Below, in pieces: positions 34,731 through 45,619 of a DNA stretch of 64,000 bases (position 1 is the stretch's first letter; each line of letters opens with the position of its first letter). This DNA is from Epichloe hybrida (taxonomy: Eukaryota; Ascomycota; Sordariomycetes; Hypocreales; Clavicipitaceae), in assembly GCA_019022495.1 (NCBI GenBank), contig JAFEKR010000043.1, positions 330,646 through 394,645 of the forward strand. Direction: 5' to 3'. The notes below the pieces were generated by a model that was given only the letters and a program-made list of their open reading frames with translations, did no database searches and was not told where the DNA came from. The translations under genes and the position numbers were made by a program.

Positions 34731-37082
34731 ATGATGGGGCTGTCGACAATTGTTTCGGCGTCTCTTTTGGCGCTGCGCCTGTTCACGCTGCCAATCTCCG
34801 CAGCACCGAGTACTGGTGTCCAGGAGGCCAGCAGCCAAAACGTCCTCGCTACCGGCTCCAACTGGTGGATGGCCAGCATCCAACGCCAGGGTAAGCCTGC
34901 TTTTGGCGGCGCAAACTTCAAGGTGTACCGCAATGTCAAGGACTATGGTGCCAAAGGTGACGGAAGCACCGATGACACCGTCGCCATCAACAACGCCATT
35001 ACCGACGGTCAACGCTGTGGTCGGGGCTGCGACTCCAGCACCACCACCCCCGCTCTCGTGTACTTCCCTCCCGGTACCTATGTCGTCTCTAAGCCCATTA
35101 TTCCTTACTACTACACCCAGCTTGTCGGTGATGCCGTTACTGTGCCCACAATCAAAGCTGCCGCGAACTTTGCGGGCATTGCCGTCATCGATTCCGACCC
35201 TTATGACAACAAGGGCAACAACTGGTACACCAACCAGAACAACTTTTTCCGCCAAGTTCGCAACTTCAAGATTGATTTGACCGGGTTGCCCAAGTCCACG
35301 GGTACGGGCATTCATTGGCAGGTCGCTCAAGCCACCTCGCTGCAAAACATTGAGTTCAACATGATTCGGGACAGTTCCAGCGACAACAAGCAGCAGGTTA
35401 TTTTTATGGACAATGGTTCTGGTGGCTTCATGTCAGACCTGACGTTCAATGGTGGGAGCATCGGGGCCTTTCTCGGCAACCAACAGTTCACCACACGTAA
35501 TCTCACGTTCAACAACTGCAACACTGCCATCTACATGAACTGGAACTGGGTGTGGACTTTTCACGGTGTTTCCATCAACAACTGCGGCGTCGGTATCAAC
35601 ATGGCCAACGGAGGCAATGTTCAGACCGTCGGCTCCGTCATCATTGCCGACAGCACCTTCTGCAACACCCCCGTCGGTGTCGTCACCGTGTACAACCCCA
35701 AGCAGTCCGGCACCAACGGGACTCTTATCATGGACAATGTCGACATGACCAAGAACGTCCCCGTTGCGGTTCAAAACGGTGGCACCAAGCAGACTATTCT
35801 CGCCGGCAACGCGCTTGTCAGCTCTTGGGCTCAAGGGCGATCGTACAGTGGCACCACGGCCGGAAAATCTTCTCAGGGCCCACGTAACGCCGTCGCGAAG
35901 CCTGCTGCTCTGACGGATGGCAGCGGCAAGGTCGTCACTCGCAGCAAGCCTCAGTACAACAATGTCCCCGCCGCCAAATTCGTCTCGGTCAAGTCCAAGG
36001 GTGCCAAGGGTGATGGTAAGACGGACGATACCGCGGCCATTCAGGCCATTTTCAACAGCATCGGTTCTGATGAGATTGTCTATTTCGACCACGGCGCCTA
36101 TGTCATTACCAATACCGTCACGGTTCCCAAGAACATCAAGGTCGTGGGCGAGATCTGGCCTCTTATCCTGGCGGGTGGCAACAGCAATTTCAAGGACATG
36201 TCCAATCCCAAGCCTGTCTTCCAGGTCGGCCAACCTGGCGACGTTGGCAACGTTGAAATGCAAGACCTCGTGTTCGAAACTCAAGGACCTCAGCCCGGCG
36301 CCATTCTCATGCAGTTCAACGTCGCTGGCCAGACCAAGGGCTCCGCAGCTCTCTGGGATGTTCACTTCCGCGTCGGTGGCTCCGCTGGAACGCAGCTCCA
36401 GTCCGACAAGTGCAGCAAGACTCCCAATGTCCAGACCAGCCCCGACCCCCAGTGCATTGGCGCCTTCATGCTGGTGCATGTGACCAAGTCCGCAAGTCCA
36501 TACTTTGAGAATACCTGGTTCTGGGTTGCCGACCACGAGCTTGACCTCGGTGACCACAACCAAATCAACATCTACAACGGTCGTGGCGTCCTCATCGAGA
36601 GCACCAAGGGTGCTTGGCTCTGGGGGACTTCCTCGGAGCACAGCCAGCTCTACAACTACCAGCTCACCAATGCCCAGAACGTCTACATGGCTCTCATACA
36701 GACCGAGACTGCCTACATGCAGGGCAACCCCGACGCCAAGGTCCCGTTCACGGTCAACTCGAAGTTCTCGGACCCAGACTTCTCCAAGTGTACCAGTGCT
36801 AAGTGTGCCCGAACCTGGGGTCTCCGCGTCCAGAACTCCAGCAATGTTCTTGTCTATGGTGGTGGCTTGTACAGCTTCTACGATAACTACGCACAGCCGT
36901 GTGTCAACGCCAACAACTGCCAGGAGAACATGATTTCGATTGAGAATTCCAAGGTTGGGCTCTTTGGCATTAGCACCAAGGCCAGCGTCTCCATGCTGAA
37001 CCTTGACGGTCAGATGACTGCCAAGGATGCCGACAATCGCAACAACTTTTGTGCAGCCATCGCCGCTTTTGAGTCATCATAG
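34731..37082 (+). CDS. Secreted GH55 exo-beta-1,3-glucanase
   Basis: This is a single-exon gene of 783 codons. GH55 enzymes release glucose or short products from beta-1,3-glucan, an abundant fungal and oomycete wall polymer. A signal peptide covers about residues 1-24. The two pectate-lyase-like beta-helix halves each begin with the N/K-x-x-G-A-K-G-D-G-x-T-D-D-T motif (about residues 62-85 and 418-432), the family hallmark. The probable catalytic acid is E636 in W-G-T-S-S-E-H-S. Length and domain order fit the family. The ATG at 34731 is chosen because it begins the signal peptide; 34734 is an equivalent alternative. The upstream in-frame extension has no ATG. Confidence 0.93.
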   Translation: MMGLSTIVSASLLALRLFTLPISAAPSTGVQEASSQNVLATGSNWWMASIQRQGKPAFGGANFKVYRNVKDYGAKGDGSTDDTVAINNAITDGQRCGRGCDSSTTTPALVYFPPGTYVVSKPIIPYYYTQLVGDAVTVPTIKAAANFAGIAVIDSDPYDNKGNNWYTNQNNFFRQVRNFKIDLTGLPKSTGTGIHWQVAQATSLQNIEFNMIRDSSSDNKQQVIFMDNGSGGFMSDLTFNGGSIGAFLGNQQFTTRNLTFNNCNTAIYMNWNWVWTFHGVSINNCGVGINMANGGNVQTVGSVIIADSTFCNTPVGVVTVYNPKQSGTNGTLIMDNVDMTKNVPVAVQNGGTKQTILAGNALVSSWAQGRSYSGTTAGKSSQGPRNAVAKPAALTDGSGKVVTRSKPQYNNVPAAKFVSVKSKGAKGDGKTDDTAAIQAIFNSIGSDEIVYFDHGAYVITNTVTVPKNIKVVGEIWPLILAGGNSNFKDMSNPKPVFQVGQPGDVGNVEMQDLVFETQGPQPGAILMQFNVAGQTKGSAALWDVHFRVGGSAGTQLQSDKCSKTPNVQTSPDPQCIGAFMLVHVTKSASPYFENTWFWVADHELDLGDHNQINIYNGRGVLIESTKGAWLWGTSSEHSQLYNYQLTNAQNVYMALIQTETAYMQGNPDAKVPFTVNSKFSDPDFSKCTSAKCARTWGLRVQNSSNVLVYGGGLYSFYDNYAQPCVNANNCQENMISIENSKVGLFGISTKASVSMLNLDGQMTAKDADNRNNFCAAIAAFESS

Positions 37083-38858
37083 GATGGTGATTACAAGGGG
37101 CAGCCGTCGGAGGGACAAAAGCCTCGCGAAAGCCCGCACAACCCGCAAACTACCATGACGGCTACCATCGATGACGCTGATCACATGCATGCGCCGACGA
37201 GGACGATACACGAGACCTTGACACTGAGCATGCAGAGGCCGCACTCATCTTGTAGCTCCGCCTCAACTGTGACTCGGACTACGACGATGTTTGTCATGGC
37301 CACTTTGATTCATTGAACATACATGTAAAAATCTGTACATATCTATCAGGATCAGGAGTCCGGAAGTAAAAGAAGAGCTTGCGCACATTTTGACAGTTTG
37401 TTTTATAAATTGCTGCTGGGGCGGGGCAGCGCCTGACTCAGAGTTGGGCAACTCGGGCAACTCGAGAAGGGGTGAGAATGTAACAGATGAAACGCACACG
37501 CCGTTGAGTGTGCCTGAAATATAGCTTTATACAATACTGGCGGTCATTGGTGTCACAAATATGGTGTGTGGATGCTTGTGCCTGTTGTGTGCAATGAGTG
37601 ACGTGGCCCTGTTTGCTACATGACGCGAGAAGTACCTGTCTACCTACCTACCTAGGCGCCCTTGTCTCCAAGCTGCTTGAGGTAGTGCAAAATGGTGCTA
37701 TGGAGGCTTTGAGATGCAGATGTTTTATATTGACCTTGAGAATATTAATTTTGCCGGGCAGCGCTTGATAACGATGGTTGATGATGAGGAGAGGGCAAGC
37801 GTTTGCAAAATGCGTGAACGAAACGTCTTCCAGAATACATGCACGTTATCCATGTTTGACAGGGACCGATGGACGAGAACATCAGGTTCGCCAATAGTGC
37901 AGGCAGGGCAAAGTCGGTCGATGCGTCTCATCAGGAAACGGACTTGTCGAGGTTCAGTCGCGCTGCGTGACATGACTCAGTCCCTGGTGAGGGGGGGGGC
38001 ACCCGTCGTTGCCGCACAAGGACCTATGTCCGTCCTGGTTCCTACGGGCTGGGCGAAACTGGGTGTTGCAGATTTATACTAGTTTTGGTAGCTGGAGTGC
38101 TAGCGATTTGTATTGGGGGAGAACTTGTCTTGTTTTTGATATTGTGCTCAACGTGACCTTGGCTTGAAATCATGGATGACTTTTGGAGTATCTTTCGGGC
38201 AGATTGTGCGCCGGCTGCGGCTCAGTTGCATAAAGCTTCATGAACTTGCATGATGTGCGGGCTCCGCAAACATGGCGCACCGGGCAACAACATGATGACA
38301 ATATGGGTAGATCTAAATGCCATTTATGCAAAGGGATATCTGTGTATAGATAGATAGATACTTGAACGTGTCCGTGTCTTCTCATGCGTCTTCACAAGAC
38401 ATCTTTTGCCCGCCGTCGCTCAAAAAATTCAAATTGGCTTCCGCGCGGTGCAATCCGCTTGGAATGCACTCGCACCCTCTCGTCCATTCGGAAGCTGCAG
38501 TCTTCCATTGTCGACCGGGGCTTCAGAATCCCGCCCATTGATGTCTTACCTCGCGATGCGAGGTCCGCACTTCATTCCATTCTTGCGACGAAATACCATG
38601 GCAGTCAGTGCCTTGTTGACTTTTCTTGCTCTGGCTTGCACGTCGCTGCTCCGTCGGTCAAGGCTGGCTGTGGGAACCCCCATGAACAGCGACATCTGCC
38701 GAATTTGATCTTCTCTCGCCATCTCTCACGCCTTGCTCCTGCATCCTGCGGCGTACATGTGCTGTGCAAATCAGAGTGCCAGTCGATTCGCTCGCGACTT
38801 GGCAAGCAAGGGAGAGGGGAAACCTGAACAAGTCTCTTGCGCAAAACGACCATTATAC
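37083..38858. other. Intergenic region between GH55 and proline-rich protein genes
   Basis: No supported gene. CTACCTACCTACCTAGG lies near 37640. The flanking genes converge here, so both 3' UTRs lie in it. The open frames overlap and lack domain content. Confidence 0.45.
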
Positions 38859-41024
38859 TCATCCAGCCCAGCCCAACATCTCCAAGGTCCCTCTCGCCTC
38901 CGACGGAATCATGCCGGCCACACCAAGCTGTCGAACCTGAGTACCGCCTCGCAACCGCTGCAGGCCAATCGCGAGCTTCCAACTTTCTTGCTCACTCATG
39001 ACAAACATATATCTCTTTCCTTCTTGATCACGAACGGTGGCACGAAGAATGTGCAAGCCCTTTTGCTTCCATGCTCCGGTCTGCCCGGCGGATGACTGGA
39101 TGTTGGTATTCTTAAAGGTTCGGTCGCACAAACCAAGGCGGCAGCAGTCCTTGCAGGCACGCATCATCTCAGTAAGATATATGTCGGCTTCGTGGCCAGT
39201 CAAGACCTTTTGGCCATCACGGTCTGCGCTTTTTCGGGCTGTTGCCATCTTGTAAAGCAGATGGGAGGCGCTCTTGGGGTTGGACGCCGCAGGAGCAGAC
39301 GGATTCAGGCAGTGCGGGGGGCACCATACCTCGACCAATTTGAGCGTCCATGCCTTGACGTCCCATTCTCGCTGGGGAACGCCGCGCACGTCGTCGTCGA
39401 TGAAGAGGCCTTCGCTGGTTATGCGCAAAATGAGTCCATCCGTGACGGAACCCACGCCCGAGACGAGTTGGCTTGCCGGCGTCTTGGAGTACTGGTTCAT
39501 GAAAAGGTACACAGCCTCGATAACAATCTTGTCCGGGTCTTTCGTCGTGTAAGGACCACGCACTGAGGGCGGCGGTGATGTTCGCGATGTTGTGTGAGAC
39601 TGTGCCCATGATGCGTCGGAGCCCGTGAAAGACGAGACGGAGGGTCGGCGGTGTGTCTTTCTGGGATGATCGTACGGTCGATATGAAAACCCATCGTCGT
39701 CGGTGGCACTGACATAGGTCCGCGCAGTCGGGGCAGGGGGGTTTTTCTCGGCACTGTGAGGGGGTTTCGTTGGCGATGCGCTCGCTGATTTGGTCTGTGA
39801 TGGTCGGCCATTTGGCCACATGCTCGTCCGTTCGCCAACGCTGGAGTAGGCGTATGATGTGCCAACACGGGTTGCACCTCCTCCGGCAGCAGCCGCCGCC
39901 GCTGCTGCTTCCGTCTTCTTCTGTTCTTCTTTGGTCTTTTCCTCTCGTTCTCTCCGCAACCTCTCCGCCAGCTCTTTGCGCCGTTTCTCGGCTTCCTCTC
40001 TGAGTTTCTTATCCTTTTCCTCCTTTTCTTTGCGCTCCTTTTCTTTCTCTCGCTCCTGTCGCTGCTTTGCTTCCTTGGCTCGCAACTCTGCCAGTCGCTT
40101 TACAGCTTCTTCTCTGCGCTTCTGCTCGGCCTCTTTTGCTTTTCGTTCTTCTTCCTTCTTCCTGGTTTCTTCTCGGGCCTTCTCCCATGATCCCTTTGGC
40201 GTCTGTGGTTTCGGCGTACTCGGCTGGGGAGTTGGACGTTGCGAAGACGTCTTGGGCTTTTCCTCTTGAGGTGGGGGAGGAGGGGGAGCAGATGCCGTCG
40301 GTGGTGATTGTGGTCGAGACTGAGGTGGTGGTTTTCCTCCATCAGGAGGCGGCGGAGGTGGTGGTGGTGGAGGGCTGGAACGAGGCGGTGATTGCGGTCG
40401 AGCCTGAGGTGGTGGTCCCCCTTCATCAGAAGGCGGCGGAGGTGGAGGTGGAGGTGGAGGACTGCTATGAGGCGGTGATTGCTGTCGAGACTGAGGCGGT
40501 GGTCCCCCTCCACCAGGAGGTGGCGGAGGTGGAGGACTGCTATGAGGCGGCGGTCGCGGCGGTGGTCCTCCTTGAGCTCCGCCGTTTGGAGATGATGCGC
40601 CAGGAGTCGAAGAACCGAACCCGCGTGGTGTGTACCCTGCTCCGCCTCCGCCTCCGCCTCCGCTGCTGTAGGAGTTCTGGTGATGACTCGAGCTCGACGG
40701 ACCGTCCTTTTGCGTTCTTCCCAGAGCCCAAGCGCCGAACCCAACGCCGAATATGATCATGGTCATGCCCATATTCCCTAAGCCTTGAAAGCTCTCCCAC
40801 CAGGCACGGAATGCGGGGGCCATACTCTGAAACAGAGCGACTAATATCAAGGCTGATGCGAATCCAGCGAAAAAACTGTTGACGTTGGGCCTCAGGGATG
40901 GCAAGTACAAGAACCCCGAGCCTGCCGAATGTTCCGGTATGACGAAGATGTCATACTTGCCTGGCGGTAAGCCGGACGATCTCGGCATCTCGCCATGCGG
41001 CGGAGGCGGTGGTGGTGCACTCAT
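38859..41024 (-). CDS. Proline-rich membrane-anchored protein with coiled coil, unknown function
   Basis: This 721-residue protein has, in order, a short N-terminus with a poly-Pro stretch, two hydrophobic segments (about 50-68 and 86-102), a Ser/Gly-rich part, and long poly-proline arrays (about 150-260). Then come a highly charged Lys/Glu/Arg helix (about 280-385), probably a coiled coil, and a C-terminal globular region (about 490-721) with conserved-looking aromatic and Cys residues (C-K-D-C-C-R-L-G-L-C). The architecture suggests a membrane-tethered scaffold that binds SH3, WW or profilin partners. I do not recognise the C-terminal domain. The GGC/GGT-rich repeat DNA coding the proline arrays is prone to length variation. 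Confidence 0.75.
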   Translation of the reverse strand: MSAPPPPPPHGEMPRSSGLPPGKYDIFVIPEHSAGSGFLYLPSLRPNVNSFFAGFASALILVALFQSMAPAFRAWWESFQGLGNMGMTMIIFGVGFGAWALGRTQKDGPSSSSHHQNSYSSGGGGGGGAGYTPRGFGSSTPGASSPNGGAQGGPPPRPPPHSSPPPPPPPGGGGPPPQSRQQSPPHSSPPPPPPPPPPSDEGGPPPQARPQSPPRSSPPPPPPPPPPDGGKPPPQSRPQSPPTASAPPPPPPQEEKPKTSSQRPTPQPSTPKPQTPKGSWEKAREETRKKEEERKAKEAEQKRREEAVKRLAELRAKEAKQRQEREKEKERKEKEEKDKKLREEAEKRRKELAERLRREREEKTKEEQKKTEAAAAAAAAGGGATRVGTSYAYSSVGERTSMWPNGRPSQTKSASASPTKPPHSAEKNPPAPTARTYVSATDDDGFSYRPYDHPRKTHRRPSVSSFTGSDASWAQSHTTSRTSPPPSVRGPYTTKDPDKIVIEAVYLFMNQYSKTPASQLVSGVGSVTDGLILRITSEGLFIDDDVRGVPQREWDVKAWTLKLVEVWCPPHCLNPSAPAASNPKSASHLLYKMATARKSADRDGQKVLTGHEADIYLTEMMRACKDCCRLGLCDRTFKNTNIQSSAGQTGAWKQKGLHILRATVRDQEGKRYMFVMSEQESWKLAIGLQRLRGGTQVRQLGVAGMIPSEARGTLEMLGWAG

Positions 41025-43523
41025 GTCGCCAGCTACAGGGGTTCCGTTTTCTGCTCAATCGACTAAATCAAAGCTATCCACGGCGAAAACGACGAACAGT
41101 ACGACTTGTGACGATTCGGGTTATAGGGGTCTCCGTGAGGCCATCAGAAGATGCGGTCGAGAGAAGAAGCTACTGAGAGTCAGCGATTCCGCCGGGTATT
41201 GATATGATATGTCGAGTGTATACGGAAACCAGTCGGTCATTCAACACACGGTAAAGACTCACCAAAAAAAGGAACGGCTCGAGTGAAGGGGAACCGTGGC
41301 AGAGCAAATGATAACGCCGGGCTCCGAAACAAGACGCAAGACGACTACAATGAGAAAGAAAAAACAGGCAGTGGCTCGCAATGCTGGAAACGGACAGGCA
41401 GAGAAAAAAGGACCGAGATATCGCTGCACTGCAGGTGATTAGTATGAAAAAAATTGTTGATGCAAGAAGTACGATTGCAATGAGCTGGACCAGATTCGTA
41501 GCCAGCGTTTACTGCCATCACGGCACGCCAAGCGGATTTGGTCTGGTGGGATCTTTCGAGGCCGGTTGGGGAGCGACTGGTGCCGCCTTCGCATTGTTTA
41601 TTATCTGGGGTCCAACAAACCAGGAGCCAAAAAAAAAAAAAAAAAAAGTGATTCCCTCCTGGCTCGGCGGGGGGGGCGGGAGCGCATTGGCGGGAGCGGA
41701 TTGGCGGGACGAGAGCCCTCCAAAGTCGGTGGGGGGGCAAGCAGTGACTGGAGCGCCAGGCACTTCAGATGACAGCGTGGCGGGGCGACAGGGGCACGTT
41801 GGGCAAGGCCAGGGCCAATGTGGAAAGGCGTTTTCCTTGGACTCCAGCTGCTCCAGCGGTTCCAGTGGTTCCAGTGGGCTTCAGAGGGTTTCAGTGGATG
41901 CCGACAGCCACCACGCCGCTACGGTTGGTCCCGTCGGTCGCCAGAGCGTGCGACTGTGAAGAAGCTCGCGGCACCGAGCAGACTTTTGAGCAGGAAACTG
42001 TTAATGAAAGCGGAACGGTTGGCACTCGACGCACCAAAGGCTGACGATTCCCAAACTGACCTCTCACGCTGCAACCCGCGATCCGATGTTGTCGAACGAG
42101 GAGTTCGTACGGAGTCGACTCGATGGAGGAGACTGGGATCGTGCAACGTGGGCAACCTGTCAACGCTCTCTGCAGGAGAACACCCCGTCGCTCCCGGGGA
42201 AGACACCCTGGGCCATGCATGTCCTTGGATGGGAAACATGCAGCTCACTATGTATGTACATACAGAAGCCGTTTTCGATGCCGTGGCAGCATGGGTACGA
42301 AAAAAAAAGTTGTCTCAAAGCAACCTGGCACCCCAGATGATGATGATTCAAGGCACGCTGACGAGGGGAAATACCGCACTCCTGCGAAAGACACGAACGA
42401 ACGACTTCCTCTGTGCTTAATCCCAAGTAAGTACACTTGCGCCTCCGCTTTCGCGGTGCCATGAGCGCAACGTGGCCTTCTTCGCGTCCCCCTTGTCTGC
42501 CATGAATTTGGGCTCCACAGCACCCTGGTTGAGTCGGTGAATAACGAGAGCTCGTCCCATCACGCAAGAGCCCTGCCAGCGCCTATGTAGGCAAGCTTGA
42601 CACTCAGCATGACCGTTTCACTCGACGAGGTAAATTGTGATTATTCTACAGACTGCGTCGGTTATGTGGTATCATTTTTCCACCTCCGCAACCGCCGCTT
42701 GTGTGAGGCAGCCGATTGATTTCCCCAGCCAGCAGACGTAGCTGTCGGACCAAAATGGTCGTGGTGTCATCCAAGCTGCCAAGGAGCCAAACCCTGTTGC
42801 TCTAACTCCCCCCCCTGTGGTTGTCCTGGCAACAGTGCATGACAAGGTGACGTAGTAGCGCCAGGACCCCACTTAGTTTTTCTCTTCTGCAAGGGATCCA
42901 CGCCATTTCATCAACGCAATGCAGTGGCTACCCTGGACTTTTCGTAACCTTTGAAGATATCGAGTACGATTGGTGAACACCTATGACATTTAGCAGCGGA
43001 GTAAGAGGGCAAGGAGTGACGTGTGATGCTCTCATACTTGGCACACGCGATCGCTTGGCTACCCGGACAAGACACGTTTCCGGACGATATTCCCAGTCTT
43101 TTGCGCAAATTTGAACAAGAACATCACGTGAGTAGTTTCTAATAGAATTGAATAGAATTGAACGTCAATCAATGCCTGCCTCTAGCCATGTACTAGTATT
43201 AATGTCAGCAGATTCACATGTCATACAATTCCGAGTTCCAGAACGTACCCACGCCAGAGGGGTATCAATTCATGCCTCCAACAATCAACCTCATATTCCA
43301 GGATATACACATAGACATGCATCACACTCCGTCCCGAAGTTCGCTAATATTCAAAGACACTTCACGCCGCAGGTCCCCCTTACTGTCCCACGCGAAAAAA
43401 AAGCAGCAGGACATCGATCGCCCAAGCCAAACCCTCAGTGGCGCGAGTGCCCGCCCAGACTGACCAGACTACGACTTCCAAGAGAAGCAGGATGCTCTGT
43501 ACAATGAGCATCGCAAACACTAG
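41025..43523. other. 2.5-kb intergenic region
   Basis: No supported gene. It contains an A-run of about 18 (41630-41647), a G-rich stretch (41670-41740) and GGTTCCAGT short repeats (41858-41876). It should include the promoter of the minus-strand proline-rich gene and the 3' flank of the PX/SNARE gene. Confidence 0.4.
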
Positions 43524-44627
43524 TCATAGCTTCTTGATGCGGTTGTTCGCCACGTCCAACTTCTTGTGTACCCTGTCCACATCCTCGTCTAGCTGTGCCA
43601 GCATCTCCGTCTGAGCATCAACCTCGTCTTTGATCTGGAGGCCCATTTCCTTTTGACGGCGAATGATAGTCGTCAGTTGGTCGAGGTTGAGATCCTGATC
43701 GGCGAGCTCTTTCTTCTGCAGGAGGAGGACGCCCTCGTTGTCCAATTCCCTAGTCTTGGCAGTTTCGGGGAGCGGTGCGCCAAGAACACGACCTGCCGGA
43801 CGGCCGCCCTTCAAGAGGGCTGCTTTCTCAGCGGTTACGTTGGAAGTAGCTGTGGGTGATGTGACCTGGCTACCGCGGGCGTTGCTGCTGCCAGATGAAG
43901 TGGGCATGGTGTTGTACAGCTTATCGAGGGCGTCCCGCTCCATTCGTGCCGTGGACACGAGGTCTCTTCGGCGGCGGAGCTCCCCTTCTCCAAGGCGACT
44001 CGACTCTTGCATCTTGCGGAGGCCATCGGACAGTCCGCTAACGAGGGTGCCCGCCTTGAGGAGAACCTTTTTTGCGGCAGAACCTGCTTCCGCCGCGGCC
44101 GTGGTGTTCCCGCTCTCAGATGCAGCGTCTCGCCGCGAGAGATGCTGTCTGGCCTCATTCATGTTCTGCTTGAGCTCTCTGTACATGTCCAGCCACGTCT
44201 GCGGATCGGCTGCCCCCGTTGCCGCTGGCCTGACCATGCCTGAAGCTGATACAGCCGAGTTGGTGGCGCTCGATGAGCTAGGGAGGTTGAGAAACGCCCT
44301 CCACGCAAATGTGTCCCGCCACCGTCGGTCGGGCGTTTCCGCTATCGCTCGCAGATACTTCTCCAGGCCAGCTTGTCTGTCGCGTGTCAAGTCGGGTGAC
44401 CGGACTGTGGATTTAAGCCAGTACTTGCCGGGTAGAGGCTCCGGCGGCGGCGAGCCAACCTGCTCGACGAGTGTGCTGTGTAGTCTGGCAAAGTCCGAGT
44501 ACCGCTTTTGCACGACAAATGATCGTAGGGGCAGTCGAAGAGTGATGTTGTATAGCGTATATGGTTTGGATGAGCCTTCATCAGAGACGCTCGTGGACGG
44601 GATGGCGATTTCGGGTGGCGGAGCCAT
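43524..44627 (-). CDS. vam7: Vam7-like PX-domain SNARE of the vacuole
   Basis: This is a 367-residue protein. An N-terminal PX domain (about residues 8-115; Y-T-L-Y-N-I-T-L-R-L-P and K-R-Y-S-D-F-A-R-L-H) binds PI3P in this family. A Ser/Ala-rich and helical middle follows. The last 60 residues form a Qc-SNARE helix with the heptad pattern L-T-T-I-I-R-R-Q-K-E-M-G. There is no membrane segment, as in yeast Vam7, which is recruited by PI3P and joins Vam3, Vti1 and Nyv1 for vacuole fusion. The start is the first true ATG (44625-44627); two codons upstream are open but begin at GTG. Intact, single exon. Confidence 0.9.
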   Translation of the reverse strand: MAPPPEIAIPSTSVSDEGSSKPYTLYNITLRLPLRSFVVQKRYSDFARLHSTLVEQVGSPPPEPLPGKYWLKSTVRSPDLTRDRQAGLEKYLRAIAETPDRRWRDTFAWRAFLNLPSSSSATNSAVSASGMVRPAATGAADPQTWLDMYRELKQNMNEARQHLSRRDAASESGNTTAAAEAGSAAKKVLLKAGTLVSGLSDGLRKMQESSRLGEGELRRRRDLVSTARMERDALDKLYNTMPTSSGSSNARGSQVTSPTATSNVTAEKAALLKGGRPAGRVLGAPLPETAKTRELDNEGVLLLQKKELADQDLNLDQLTTIIRRQKEMGLQIKDEVDAQTEMLAQLDEDVDRVHKKLDVANNRIKKL

Positions 44628-45619
44628 GGCCACAGAGTGCTTATGGTTTGCGTAGACTGTAACACGTTTCCGTCTTTCTGCTTCTATGGGATTTCGGGCA
44701 GAAGATTAGTCGGTGGAGAGTTGGTCCGTGGATTGAAGAAGTTGGATTCACTATTGCTTTGCACGGCAGGGCAATGGTGATCCCCAGGACAAAAGAAGTT
44801 CCAGATTTCGCCCTTCCTCGAGGACCAAATAAATGAACGATGGCCAAGTCGTTGCAATTAAGTCGTTCCGATTGTCGTTGATATGATAAAGGGGATATTT
44901 CTAATAGTATTCGCTGCGTACAGAGTACAGAGGGGATATTTTCAAATGTTGAGGGTGGAATGAATGGTGACGACTCGATGATACTCCATGCAGCAGTCTT
45001 TTAGCGGCCGAACGTGACTGGACCAGCAGCCAGTGGGGGGTTGCCATACCACATATGGTTGGCCAGTCAGCAACTTGTTGGTTCCACCCTGTTGGGCTCC
45101 ACTTGGAGCTGGTGAGGCTGTCAGCTGTGAGGGTTTCCATTTAATTAATTAAATACATGCTTCATGTTAGAACGTAAGGATTAAAATTACCATATGCCAT
45201 AATGCATCCATTTCATACTTTCGCATAACGACAGCTAATTTCCGTAAAACCACCCGACGAGGACCTCCTACCCTAGATGAGACTCACCCTTCATGGTTCA
45301 CACAGCATTCGGCCTGAGTCGACCCGCGGGCACATGGCTTGACCTCCCAGACCTGAACACCCCCAGGCTGTCCAACCTCACTCATTGCTTTGATCTATCG
45401 GGCAGTCTGACAACTTCTTCTAGAGAACGTGTATTGTGCACCCAGAACCCCTTCGTCAGCTCATTCAATGCCAGTCATAAAAGCGTCGTGCAGCGACAGC
45501 CAAAAAGCGTTGCCGCCAATTTCTCGCTCCTCTCCATGGTGTTCCATATGCATTCGAACCGTCTTGTGGTCGACCTACCCAGGAAAAAGACTTTCTACAG
45601 CTTCACGTCGGATGGCACT
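44628..45619. promoter_or_regulatory. Upstream region of vam7
   Basis: No gene seen. It holds the vam7 promoter on one side and the EB1 3' flank on the other. A TTAATTAATTAAAT tract lies at 45141-45154. Confidence 0.45.

Noticed and set aside
40067..40756. Plus- and minus-strand frames over the proline arrays
   Set aside because: They are other-frame readings of the GGC/GGT repeat DNA that codes the proline-rich protein.
41381..42420. Plus-strand frames in the 41-42.4 kb gap
   Set aside because: They overlap in different frames, cross homopolymer runs and show no domain or consistent codon character.
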